Source: Leptodontidium sp. MPI-SDFR-AT-0119 (taxonomy: Eukaryota > Ascomycota > Leotiomycetes > Helotiales > Leptodontidiaceae). Taken from it: a stretch of 64,000 nucleotides of DNA. The position numbers were made by a program, and so were the translations under genes. How positions within the stretch are numbered: position 1 is the stretch's first letter; each line of letters opens with the position of its first letter. Positions 35,215-47,025 of this stretch are shown here, one piece after another. The notes below the pieces were generated by a model. The model searched no databases. It had not been told where the DNA came from and saw only the letters and a program-made list of their open reading frames with translations. The stretch is from assembly GCA_020726505.1 (NCBI GenBank), contig JAHLEZ010000008.1:1302001-1366000 (forward strand). The letters run 5' to 3'.

Positions 35215-36051
35215 CTATAGGATGTTGAATTCTGATTCTTTCCTTTTGGGATAGGCTTTGGAGTCGCAGGAGTGGTCCTATTTGTACCTGGGATACGGAA
35301 CTGGGTACGAGTGAGCCTCGGACACTTTCCGGATACATTCGCCGAGCAAGTATAAGAAATTAGTTGGGTGATTACTTGCTCGTAATCTCGACGAATGGTA
35401 TCTGTTGAATCCAGGAACGATAAGTCCTTATTCTCCGATGCGTCTCGTCGAGAGCAGTTGGACTTGGAAAGCGAAATGACCCTTGGTGGTGAGTTGGCCA
35501 GTGGTAAGCGACCAGGCGGCGTACTATCCCCATCAATGAAGTGGGCTTCATTGCTTGATCACGGAGAGGTTTTGTGAAATTCATCCGTTCCGTACGTCAG
35601 CTATTTCCCTACGATTGCGGGTGTTCAGCCGGTGAGAGTGTTTACCCGGTGTTTACTTACTGGGGTTCTTACTGAAAGCGAGGGGGATTTCAATGGAAAC
35701 AATCGAGTCGGTTCACCACCACAGTCGGCGAAATCATGAGGGCTTTGCCAATGACTTAACAAAACGAAATAATTCTATGACTTTATGCAGATATTTAAAT
35801 GTTGGGATTAATCCCTATGCCGCCAAGGTGGCTGGGGGGTCAGTACCTGACCGGAGTAATCACACAATCACGAATATATCTCAGCCACGACTCAATTACT
35901 CAATTAGGTGCGCGTCTGGGGAAAGCATAATCACCAAAAAATAATGACGGGATTGGGCTTGACAAGAATGCAGACTGCCACCCCCAACGCATTATTGAAT
36001 TACTTTCTATCCACATTACATCATCCTAATCTCCGCCATCTCGACTTGACA
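35215..36051. other. Intergenic, no gene seen
   Basis: Promoter of the methyltransferase and 3' flank of the WSC gene; no other signal noted. Confidence 0.5.
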
Positions 36052-37187
36052 TTAAGTGAACTGGGCGTTCACACACGGCCCTCCCACAGGACAGGCTTGA
36101 TAAAGACTCAGCCAGTCACCTCCGCCGCAATACTGTGCAACATTGCCCTTGCACTTCGTTGAGCACCCTGCCAGACTCGCCTTGGTGGTCCCTGGTTGAC
36201 GGCTAGGTGGGTAAGAGTTTGCGCACCAGCACTCGCGTGCATACTCCGTTCCAGCGTACTTGTAACCCCTCCCAGCACAGAATGCAGTACACTTTTCATT
36301 GGTTAGAGTATCGTCTGCGTAAAGAGCACCCGAGAGTGTACGGCCTATCACTCCTGACGGATCGTTGCGCTCCTCTGGTGCACAGCCGACAAAGGCGAAC
36401 CCGTTGGATGTCATGTCTGTGTATGGTAGAGGAGAAGAAGTCCCGGATGGAGGCGGAGGAGTTGTTGAAGTTGTAACGGTGGTGCTGGTCCTGGTCGATG
36501 TTGAAGTTGAGACCTGGACCGGTGTACTCGTCCTCGTGCTTGATGTGGACAAGGTGGTACCTGTCCCGCTTGCACCCACGGCGACAAGTGTCACTTTCAC
36601 GCAGAACTTGTTGGGATCATTCGCTACATACACAGATATCGCTCGTTAGCAACATCCCTCTAATCTCGGCCTCAAATGGCGGTCAGGAACATACCAGTAT
36701 TTCCGGGAGGGTAGTAGCGGAACTCGTACGCATTATCGAATGTTGGCCTCACACATATCCATTGACCAGGCGCGTGGTTTTGCCAGGTCACAAATCTCAA
36801 CTCTATTTGAAGAGCATCGGTTTGGGGATTGCAAGCGTATGTAGGCTGGAAGATAGCTCTGGCATCGCCGCGCTCCGTCATGAACATCTTGTCTGTGTTG
36901 TCGATTGTTGAATGCTCGCCTCCAATCACAGCATGTACGACGCCTTGTTCGATCACCCCCTGCGTGAGTACAAGATTGGACGTCGGTGTGCCAACCGGGC
37001 CGATGTAGAGATGCTTATCTCCTCCTCCAGCTTCGAGAAGGTTCATGTACAGGTTGTTGACTGCCGGGTATGAGGCATTCTGAACCTGTATCCTGAACGG
37101 CGTGGTGATGGTGTTCGACAACGGGGTGGTTGGGATAGTGCATGCCGATGCACCTGCTACCAATGCCAGTAACGAATTTGGCTTCAT
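36052..37187 (-). CDS. Secreted protein with C-terminal WSC domain and Ser/Thr-rich linker
   Basis: Two exons, complement(36052-36623, 36695-37187), give 354 residues. A signal peptide (MKPNSLLALVAGASA) opens the protein. Residues about 20-180 form a beta-rich extracellular domain I cannot name, with FRIQVQNASYPAVNNLYMNL and a YACNPQTDALQIELRFV block. A linker of about 45 residues is almost only Ser, Thr and Val and is probably heavily O-mannosylated. The C-terminus is a WSC domain: FVGCAPE, EKCTAFCAGRGYKYAGTEY, ECWCANSYP, AGCSTKCKGN, AQYCGGGDWLSLYQ, with all eight expected cysteines. WSC domains bind carbohydrates such as wall glucans. There is no transmembrane helix after it, so this is not a Wsc-type sensor; it is likely a wall-bound or secreted lectin-like protein. 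Confidence 0.88.
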
Positions 37188-37392
37188 ATTGTCTGTTTTC
37201 TTTCTTCCTTCTCTGGAGAAATAAGAGACGAGCAAGCTCCTGGCTCAGCCAGCCTTCTTGGGGGGAGACCAGTATTTAGTTATTCAATTCATCCATCTTC
37301 TACTACCCCTCATCTTGTGTCTCATCAGCTAGCTGTCCCTGGCTGAATGAAGACTCACATTTATTTTCTCCCGTCTCTAAGCTCAGTTCGGC

Positions 37393-37803
37393 CTATGGCT
37401 TCGGAAGCTGAAAACATGTGTCTGTCTGGCAGTGTCTGCATGACTCCCTGGAGATATGCGCGCAGTCCACGAAAAGCCAAAAGGGGATTTCGGGTACGAG
37501 ATGTGGTCGACGCCTCGCTCCTGGGCAGGAGACAGCGTCCCTGATTTGCGGGGGCTGGGTGAGCCAAGAATCGCCAGACCCCATTTCAATAATAGCATGC
37601 AAGCCATCCAGCCTCGTGGGAGAATAAATACCCTGCGTCTCTACCTCCATAGGCGGAGGCTGCATAGCCTGTCTCACTTTGTCTCTTCGGTACTGGCGAG
37701 TTCTTGTTGAGATCGTCGCTACTGCTTCGCTTCGGGACAGCCACATACATACAGTCAGGACAGGAAGTGCCCCCAGGCAAGTTACAACAAACAGCCCACG
37801 CAT
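37393..37803 (-). CDS. Hypothetical small protein with N-terminal hydrophobic helix
   Basis: An ATG-started frame of 136 residues begins MRGLFVVTCLGALPVLTVCMW, a strong signal peptide or membrane anchor, followed by a basic region and a tail with several cysteines and histidines (DCAHISRESCRHC). No domain is recognised. Shadow frames overlap it on both strands, and no introns are needed. The well-formed anchor is the only support. Confidence 0.35.
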   Translation of the reverse strand: MRGLFVVTCLGALPVLTVCMWLSRSEAVATISTRTRQYRRDKVRQAMQPPPMEVETQGIYSPTRLDGLHAIIEMGSGDSWLTQPPQIRDAVSCPGARRRPHLVPEIPFWLFVDCAHISRESCRHCQTDTCFQLPKP

Positions 37804-40800
37804 GGCCCTTTGGAAGTTTGGAAGTTTTGGCAGCAGCGGCAACTGCTCATCATAAACTCACGATGCTATTTCTAAGCAGGCAATGCTCTGGTCAGACAAC
37901 ATGCTTGCAAACCCTTAAGGAAATTACGAATTTGTTTTATTTCCAGCCACCTGGTTATGTTGAGCGCCGCCCAGCATCTTAAAGACAACTACTGAGACCA
38001 GTCTCGGAGCCAACGTCTCGTCCATCTCCACTAATCAACCACAACAAGACAATAGCACACGATTAGCACCTCTGAAGAGGCTGGGGAATTCAATTGGCCA
38101 CGGCCTGCATTCAACCAACCCCACCCTCCATCAGGCTGGCTCAGTCCCACGTCAGCCCCAGTACCTCTGCCTGCCAAATATCTTGGACACATTGCTGCAC
38201 CATACGAGATAGAGTGACGTGAGTGGATGGCATCAGCGACCCATGCAGCCTTCTTGAAGTTTGGGTATATATCTTTCTGTATGTGCTTTCAATCAGGTAC
38301 GAAAGGGTAAGTTTGACTCTCCCAGAATATGCAATGAGTCAAATACTTGACGTTTTCCTGTTTTACTCGAGTGTCTTGCCAAATCTCATCACATGCTGCC
38401 CACATGGCTCTTATATCGCGCCATCTTTCCACGCCAGAGTCAGTGATCTTGCGGGAGCTATGCACTGCCAGCCTTGATATTTGTGTCTTTTGTTTTCTTT
38501 CTCTCCGTATTATAGGTTCTCACAGAGGCTTGCTTATCTATGGATACACCTTGAAGTGGCATGAACGAAGTAGGTGTTTTCTTGTACGGCACCCAAAGAT
38601 TGAATGAAGGGGATCATGGAATTAGCGCACACCTCACAACTTTGGCTGGCTATCAGAGTACTTTGTGTTCCGTGCCGAAAGTTTTTTTTCTAAAGAAAGT
38701 GAACATTAGCTCTTAAAACACATGTGTCATTTGCTGTGATTTCGATCTCATCTCCATCCTCGATGGAAGCCGTGGCTTGAAAACCAGCCTCCGCACTCCA
38801 GGCGTGCAAATCATTGCCGATGTCCCGGCTTCAATTGTGGTCCCTTGTAGTTCCTTAAAACAGCAGAATGTTTTTTTTGTCCCAGCATCTTGTTAGATTC
38901 TTTGATCGGCCTGTCACTTGCTTGTTGATGTTCAATTGTTAAGATTGGCGTTTCTTTTGAACCAGTGTGAACCAGTGGAACCGGAGATGAGCTCGAATGA
39001 GCTATCTGCAAATACGGTATGCACCGAAGACCAGTGCGAGCTTTTCAAATCCGCTGGGACATTCAAGTGACCGACCACTTTGTGGCGGGTCTTGGTGAAC
39101 GCGAGCAATCAAATCATTATCGGTTGTACGGCGAAGCATGTATCTTTCGTATCAGAAACCAAAACATCTTTCGCGACTTGTCCACGACCAACCCCGCTCA
39201 GCCTAACTAGAATGTAAATTGAGCTGGATCCTGCACAATAGGATCAGCGAATTGGGTTGCTCTTGATGCCTTGGTGGAAATGGCTATATAAAGTTTAGCA
39301 GTCAATAAAGGACTTCGTAATTTGCTAGCCTGCAGCACAAAACAGTCTATTCGCCAGATCTTGAGTTCGATGTCTCGATTATATTTGTCTGTCCAAGTTG
39401 TTACCAGCTTCGATCGTGTTTGAACTTCCAAAATCCACAGAATATTGCTCACTGTCTTCTGCACTCATAAAATCATCCATCGAGAGAAGCCCTCCATGTT
39501 ATTCAGAGTGCGAATTTGTTGACTCCGCTACGTGAGAACAGATACGGTGGGTAATTTAGAATCTGCAACCGGATTTTAGAACTGACTTCGCAGCGGTCGC
39601 ACTCTGGATACCAAGAACCGCTAAGCTGCTGTTGAATAGCTAGATTCTGGAAGCCATGCAGATTTAGCACATGTAAAGTACACAACTTTCCAAAACAGCT
39701 AGGTTGAAGAGATTTTACAGCCTGTAATTGCTGATCACGTACGCACGAACGGGGCTGTTCATAGTGGTATGATATTCTGACAAGTATTGCTGATCCGGGA
39801 AAACCTACGTAGTATCTTGAATACGGTCTTCCTAATTTGGGCGTTTGAAAAAGCTGATGTGTTGTTACTAGATTTATGATGTTAGGAGTCGTCAATGGTA
39901 TTCAAATCACGATGGAAACACGAAAATGGCGAGTAGCTAGGACTCACATCAATACCGGTATGAAAGATCCAAGCTGGGAAAAGACCGAAGCCTAAATTTA
40001 AGTTCAATGACACCCGCACTGTCTTTGGATGAGATAGGTTCAACGTTGGAATTACTTCAGCAAATGGAAACTAGGCTATCTTCCTCCAGGAAACATTAAT
40101 CTACGCTATTCTTCCTCGGTATACGCTGGTTCCTGTTTTATACCTTGTTTTGTTTCGAGTCCACATTGGTTTGACTGGGCTTCACTGCCATTGAGTTATA
40201 TCTAGGGGGGTTAGGACATCGACAGTTTCAATCCTAGGCGGACTCGAGGTGAAAGTGAGTATGCATATTCACGGAGTGATACACCAAGCGTACGGCTGTC
40301 TGAGTGAGCCAAATAACTTCCGAGATGGGTGTGGAACCGAGTTATGCCGTCCCTTTTTTTCCTGTTGAGATCGAACTTTTCGGGCCCGATATTGGTCGTA
40401 GCAAGTGTATATCTAAATATCACATCTTTGCGAGCTAAATATGGCGACAGATAAGTACTCTTTCCAAATTTGCTGTCATGCTTTTATCGAATTCCTATCA
40501 CTTCAACCTCATCAAGGTTCTGCATGCTGGGCTTGTCAGATAGAGAAATGAGATCTCGGGCTCTCTCCTCTTCCTGCTCCTAAGCCCTTTCAACATGACT
40601 ATTCTTCGCAGCAGAAGAGTGCCCCCACAAGACATGAAGGTGCCACCTAGTATCCAATTAGGATACATCATATAAGTATTGCTATCAGCAGACTTTACTG
40701 TTTTACGGGTCCAAAGACCTATTTTGGCCGGGTGCAGAGAACGAGATAAGCCTTCTCAACGGGCAGAAACAGAAGTTGGAGTGTCTAACGAGCAGGACAG

Positions 40801-41338
40801 GAAAATTGCCTAGGAAAAAAGCCAGGGAAGGGAGAGTTTTGAGACCGAAATATATTTGCAGATTTTGAGCAAGAAACAGCAGAGGCAACGTTCATGAGCT
40901 CTTGTTTTATTAAATGAGAGCTCGCTTATTTGGTGTGGGCTTGTGTTTATTTTCAAGGGGGTTAGCAGTTCCAAGTTATTACTTTCACTAAAATAAAAGG
41001 GGAGCAGCCATCCATGGAGTAAGTAGCATAACCTGACAAAATGTACCAAAGGAGCAATTGTCGGGGAAGGAAAGAGTACTGTTCTATTATCTAATTATAT
41101 TACTTGGATAGGGACGAAATGGTATCAGGAGCTGTCGCTGATGTGTGAAAAGCCACGAATGAGGGTAGACACTTGGAGGTGATATTCACGGACTCAATAA
41201 TAGACGCTGCTAAAAAAGGATGTAGTCGAGTGTACGATTCTATAGATTTCTTTAGCTCCATCTGCATTGCATCGTTTGCTTCTATAACAGTACACAGTGC
41301 AGCATGACTCGCTATCGAACATCGCGGAACTATCCCTT
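37804..41338. other. 3.5 kb gene-poor stretch
   Basis: Read on both strands, only short frames without motifs are seen. The longest (39503-39895, minus, 130 codons) has no ATG-plus-family support. The region is moderately AT-rich but not CA/TG-depleted, so it is not an obvious mutated repeat. Confidence 0.45.
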
Positions 41339-44300
41339 CTATCGTCTTCCCTTACCCTCCAGGCTCCATTTCTTTGGTACCCTGACAAGCCAATATATGA
41401 AGAAGGCAAAGCAGACATTGAATATAATGAATGCCCATAGAATGCCGAAATTGCGCCAGCTTTGATCGTAATGCATGTCGAGGAGAGCAAGGTACTGATT
41501 GGTGTTGCCGAGGGGGCAGAACTCGCAATGAACAGAACCCTCCGTGCCAAGCTGCAGATACCCGCCCAAGACACTGACATACGGAGAAAGGTAGGTGGAA
41601 CAGTTTTGACCCGGCAATGAGTCGAACCGGAGCAATTCGTTGTTTGCGCACACGAGATCCGTGTCTGCAACTGCCGTCGTAAGCATGCCCGCTACCAAAT
41701 ATGTTAATGGTGAAAGCCGGTAAACGAAAACCCAGAACCCTGGTAGCTGATCCTTCGTAGCTAGCACACCACAAAAGACAAGTGCGAGCGAAAACAAGAC
41801 GTTGGTCAATGCTCCTCCAATCTCCGCCGAGGTGACGCCGGCAATTGTCGCGTTAGCGAAGGTAGAGGCATAAACCATAAACTGTAAGATGAATAGGAAC
41901 ATCTGGGCTCCTCTTATAGTCACTGAATTGGTTGCTTCGGCGTTCCGCCAAAGGCCTATCGGATAGTACCAGCAAAAGAAGATAACTACTGCCATAGGCA
42001 GTTGCCATACAACTTCTACCAATACATTGGCAAGCATGAAAGACTTCCAGGAATAAGACTTTGAAGGCCGCTCTCTAGCCTCGTACAGGTCGCGTTGGGT
42101 GACAAAACGAGGATGCATTTGCTCCACGAGGTTTGGCAAAATGCTGCCGACTTCGACATAATCAGCACTGACCATATTCAAAGAATTCGGGTACTTGTAG
42201 CTTACGCATGAAGATTCCAAACATCTGATTCTGTAGGCCTGTTTGGCTGTTGGGCGCTTTATAGAAGGAGAAGCCAATGAACAAGGAAGAGAAGAGACAT
42301 AGAGCGAGCTTGCTGTAGATGTAGACAGGATCTCGCCAAGTCTGCTGAAAAACGCGTTTTGTAACTTCCCATGTTTGTACAGACATTGGCTGCGCAAACT
42401 CCTGGAATGACGGTTTGGAGTCGATAGTTTGTTCTGAAATCGAGCCATCGACAGTCTGTTCCGCCTGCAATGTCCTGAGTCCTCGTTTTACCTCTTGGTA
42501 TTCTTTGCTTGCACGCCATATGCGCGGCCAATTGATGGTGGTTGAAGAGCCTGGAGCCGCACCAATAACTTCTAGCATCCATTCCGCTGGATTTTGTGTT
42601 GTGCCACAGGGTGTCGCGCCGTTTCGCTCGAAATAATCCGTCAATATCGAAGCGTTGTCGCCAATAGGACCAAAGTAAACAGGGTTGCCACCTTTTGCGA
42701 GGAATAAGAGGTGGTCGAAACGCTCAAATAATATCGCAGATGGTTGATGAATAGTACACAAGATCGCTTGGCCATTCTTTGTCAACTTGTCTAAAAGGTC
42801 ACAGATCGACCAAGAGGTTTGAGAATCCAAGCCGGACGTTGGCTCATCGAGAAAGAGCAGAAGCTGCGGCCTGGCAGCAAGCTCTACACCAATCGTAAGC
42901 CTCTTACGTTGTTCGACGTTGAGACCCTCGCCAGGAACACCGACAACAGCGTCTGCAAATAGCTGCATGTCAAGAAGTTCAATCACCTCGTCCACATATG
43001 CGAGTCGATCGGCTCGTTTGATATTGGCGGGTTGACGGAGTAAAGCAGAGAAGCTGAGTGCTTCCCGGACGGTCGAGGTCTGTAGGTGCAGATCTTGCTG
43101 CTGAGCGTATCCGGTTCTCCGTTGAAAGCTTGCATCTTTAATACGGTCATCGACAAGCATATCGCCTCCAATTATGCCAACAGTTTTCCGAGAGGCAAGT
43201 ACATCCAGTAATGTGGTCTTGCCAGCGCCAGATTCACCCATCAACGCTGTAAGTGTTCCGGGCTTTACCCAGCCGTCTATCATATTCAATAGCCGCCGAG
43301 ATCCTCCTTTGACCTCAATGTCGTAAGTGATGTCGGACCAATGAAACGTTGCAGTCTGTTTCTGAAGCTGTGCCTGCTCCTTCACGGTGGATTGGTTCGC
43401 AATGGCATGCATTGGAAACCATTTCCCCGCGATAACGCGCTGTGGCTTTCTGATTTCTTGCACGGCCCTCTGTCCTTGGTCCGTGATTATTTGCATTGGA
43501 ATGCTAGACTTTCCATTTTCAGTATCGGTTCTCTGCTGCTTGCTGATCCCTCTCTCGAATTTCCGGCGTTGAAACAATAGTACTTCTCCTTGACTCTTCT
43601 TCGCTCGCACAGTTTCGGCGGACCAGACGTAGGTGAACAGGAAGAGAATAAGGAAAGCAAACATGATGCCGATGTTCCGCCATTTGTGAGAATTGTGGTA
43701 GCCAAACGCACTGGCGAGATAATTGTCTCCATTGACTGAAGTTTCTCCAAGAACAGAACCAATGGCAACACAGGCTCTATTCAGTGGGGGTACACTGCTG
43801 TAGAGTCCGCCGAATGGAACATAGGTGCTGCAAGTGAAGTTACGGTTGTGAAATTCGTTAACCATAATCGCTTCAAAGCCGTATGCCACTGGGTTGATGA
43901 AGTTGATCCAGCGTGCCCAGCCAACCATGTATGTAGTTGGAATCGCGAAACCAGTGTAGATAACAAGAGCTGTAATTATGATTGCCGTAGGCGCTAAAGC
44001 CTGTTCTAAGGTTCGGGTAACAGAAGCAATTGTCCTGAACAGCATCGACATGATAAATGTGACAATAAGCGAGACGAAAAGAAAGAAGAAAAACGGGCCT
44101 GGTTCACGTCGAAGGTTGGCCATGAAGTAAAGAACAAGGTTGAAGCAGATAGAATTGGTGATTTTGTAAGGAATGTCCGTGATCATGCTTGCAAACGCCT
44201 CGGCTGATGGATGACAAAGTGCATATCTAGCATGCTTCTCGACGATGGGTCGCTGGGCATAAAGAGTAATTATCTGTTGATCTCTATTAGCGGAAGACCG

Positions 44301-46081
44301 CGCAGCACGCTCTGGAGTCCACCTACCTCCAATGCTGAAGCAATCGCGTTAAGGAGCACGGCGAAGAACAACAAAGCTCCACGCTGGAAGAAGCTTCCGG
44401 TTGTAGGCTGAAGATTGTAAAACACAGATGAGACTACCAATGCCATCAGAATGTTGAAGAAAGCCGCCACGACCGTGACGGAAGGATCTGCTCTCAGCCT
44501 GGTGAAGCCGCGCCAAAGACATAAGCTGATTTGTTCGGAATACGCCAGGGTGTAGGGCGATTTCTTTCTTTGACTCCTTGCTTGCTGAGTTCTGCGAGAG
44601 GTAACAAACTCTTCGAGATGCTTACCGCCTGTCGGAAATTTTCTGTCGTAAGCGACAAGATCATGCTTGAGTCGAGCATAGATAGAGCTCTGGTACCACA
44701 GGTTTGCAAAGTCATAGGAGGTTTGTGGGACGAGATGTTCGTAGCCGGCACGAACTAAACGCTCTTGTGGATTGGTCATAGATGTCAGAAAGTCGGCATC
44801 TGTTTGGCGAGCAGGACATGCAAAACCCAGATCGAGAAAGTACTGCTTAGCATCGGTGGCCTTTCCAAAGAAAATTTGATAACCTTCATATAGAAGCAAA
44901 ACTTTGTCGAACAGGTCGTAGATACTCTGGGATGCCTGGTACATGGAAACACAGGCCGTGGCGCCCGTGAGTTTCGTACTCATCCGAAGAGTCCTGGCGA
45001 ATTCAAGAGCATTTGCCGCGTCTAGACCACGTGTGGAGTTATCCCTAATAGCCTATATAAGCTTTTTGGCGAGACAACTTGACAATTGACATTCTGTCAA
45101 TTGTAAATCAAGAGGGGTCTGTGTAGACAGGCCCGACAAAATATAGTTCAAAACTAGGTCCTTAGTTTTTAAGGGGAGGGGAAGGGGGGGGGGGCTTACC
45201 AGCACTGTAAAGGGGACTGCGACAGCATCGCCTCCGCAATGGTGACACGTTTCCGTTCGCCGCCAGATACACCTCGAATAAAGTCATTGCCTACATTGGT
45301 ATCCATTGTATGTAGGATTCCACAGGTGGACATCACAACATCACGCATCTGCTGGGCATAGAAGTCTTTTGAAACCCCACTTGGTCCTTCCCGAGGAGCG
45401 CGCGCTCGAGCGGCAAAATACAGCGTCTGTCCAACGGTGAGCATCGGAAAATGGACATCATTCTCAGCTGTGTATATAGCTTCGCCTCTGAACTCGTTTT
45501 GCATCTGCTTCGCACTGATGCCTGTCCAAATCACGAATTAGCCGACTTGACAACTAAAGAAGTGGAAGGAGTTCACCTTGATAGTTCAAAATTGACCTAT
45601 CATCGACGTTGAACCCATGAGTTTCGCCAGATATGGTTTTGAGGAAGGTTGTACAGCCTGAACCAGGAGGGCCCAGTACAGCAAGCATCTCTCCGGCTTC
45701 GACTATTCCATCCAGACTTCGAAGTATCTCGATCCTCCTCTTGCCAGTTCCAAGATGCTTGCGTGCAAGACCGAGGAGTCCTAGCCAGACATTGCCTACG
45801 GTCTGTTGATAGTCCGTAGGCACTCCAAAGCCATAGGCATTCAGATCTCGAAAGGCGACACTAATAGAAGCAGTCCACTCTGCATTTTCCGACCGAAGAG
45901 CAAGACCTGCTTTGTTCCACGCTCTGGCCTCGCAAGCTGCACTCTCTTGTCGCGGTTGAAAAGGACTGGGCTCTTCGGTAAGATCGTCATAAGTCCACTT
46001 TCCGGAGCCATAGATGGAGCTGCGAGCGCTGGCAGTTCGCTGCACAGCATCACCGAAACCCGACACCCCCAAAGAGACCAT
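41339..46081 (-). CDS. Full-size PDR-type ABC transporter (ABCG family)
   Basis: Five exons, complement(41339-42150, 42206-44273, 44327-45044, 45200-45521, 45577-46081), give 1474 residues, the normal size for the (NBD-TMD)2 layout. NBD1: Walker [13 protein letters not shown] (about 137-148; Cys in place of Lys, as usual in the degenerate PDR site), signature [13 protein letters not shown], Walker [13 protein letters not shown], rebuilt across an intron. TMD1 has the PDR block [14 protein letters not shown], also rebuilt across an intron. NBD2: Walker [13 protein letters not shown] (K867), signature [12 protein letters not shown], Walker [17 protein letters not shown]2 ends in a conserved cysteine-rich loop (VHCEFCPLG). 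Such pumps export drugs, plant defence compounds or own metabolites through the plasma membrane. It shares a 944 bp divergent promoter with an acyltransferase gene. Confidence 0.95.
45045..45199 (-). other. Unusually long intron of the ABC gene with a C12-14 run
   Basis: This 155 nt intron lies exactly inside the Walker B tryptophan codon of NBD1 and starts with GTAAG followed by a long C run (G run on the plus strand, about 45184-45194). The other four introns of the gene are 53-55 nt. Confidence 0.8.
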
Positions 46082-47025
46082 ATTGATGTCGACCCTGTGG
46101 ACTCTCCAGAGCAGAAGGCCTCAAGCTGAACGAAGTTTTCCGTTGTAATGTTTCTGCGTTTGGTTTGATTTGATGTGAAGAATAACAAGCAAAAGCCAAA
46201 CCGGTTCGTAGTGAATGGCGGTCACTCGGCTCGAGCGAGAATCACATGTTTACTCCTTTTGGCAACATGTGGGTGGAAACGCTGAAGCCGAGTTGCATCC
46301 TATTGCTGGCTAGCGATGCGAAGTAGTGAGAGTGATAGTGATAGTGATAGTGCACTAAACATACCTAGGTAGGTAAGCTGTCTGAGCTAGAGTAGTATAG
46401 CTTTATGCTTTGCGGGGTACAGTAGGAAGCTTGTGCCTAGCCCTGCCGATCCTACTATCTTCAGCAGGGGGACAACAGGCCAGTCTTAGCGTTGGTGCAT
46501 TTGCTCAAACGGCAAAAGATAATAGTTTCTCCCTACTCTACAGTACCTCTCTGCCGACCCCGCTCCCGTCTCAAAAAGCTCCGTCGGCTCGGTTCGCAAG
46601 TGTTTGTTGTTGTGGACATTAGCGAGTTGCTTATCCCCAGCCCTTCCTCGGCATAGCGTTTGGCAAGGCTAGGAAGGTTGATCAAAGACATAACCAAGAT
46701 ACAGTAGTAGCACCGGTAAGAGGAGGTCGTGGGTAGGTTGATACGGCTAGGAGTCGCCGGCCTAAGTCGTATCCTGGTTGTGCATTCTGTGACAACATGC
46801 TTGCGAGCCCCTGGGTATATAACGCTTGGTATGCTAGACAGGTACTTAAGGTCTGTCCAAACACGTCAATACAACTGAAGAAAGTCCCCGAGCCACTTCA
46901 CTTTACCAACTTTGACTGCTCCGTCTCAACTCTCTTGTGCTCTCTCGAACTTTCTTGCTCTCACCTGAACTCTCCTGCGCTCGTGTCTATCCAATCTAAC
47001 AACACCACTGTTATCCTTCGCAATC
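46082..47025. promoter_or_regulatory. Bidirectional promoter between ABC transporter and acyltransferase
   Basis: No gene lies in this 944 bp stretch. It carries GATA cores in tandem (AGTGATAGTGATAGTGATAG, 46329-46350) and TACAGTA heptamers near 46418 and 46540. Both genes could be switched on together from here. GATA sites are bound by nitrogen regulators in fungi; use here is a guess. Confidence 0.5.
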
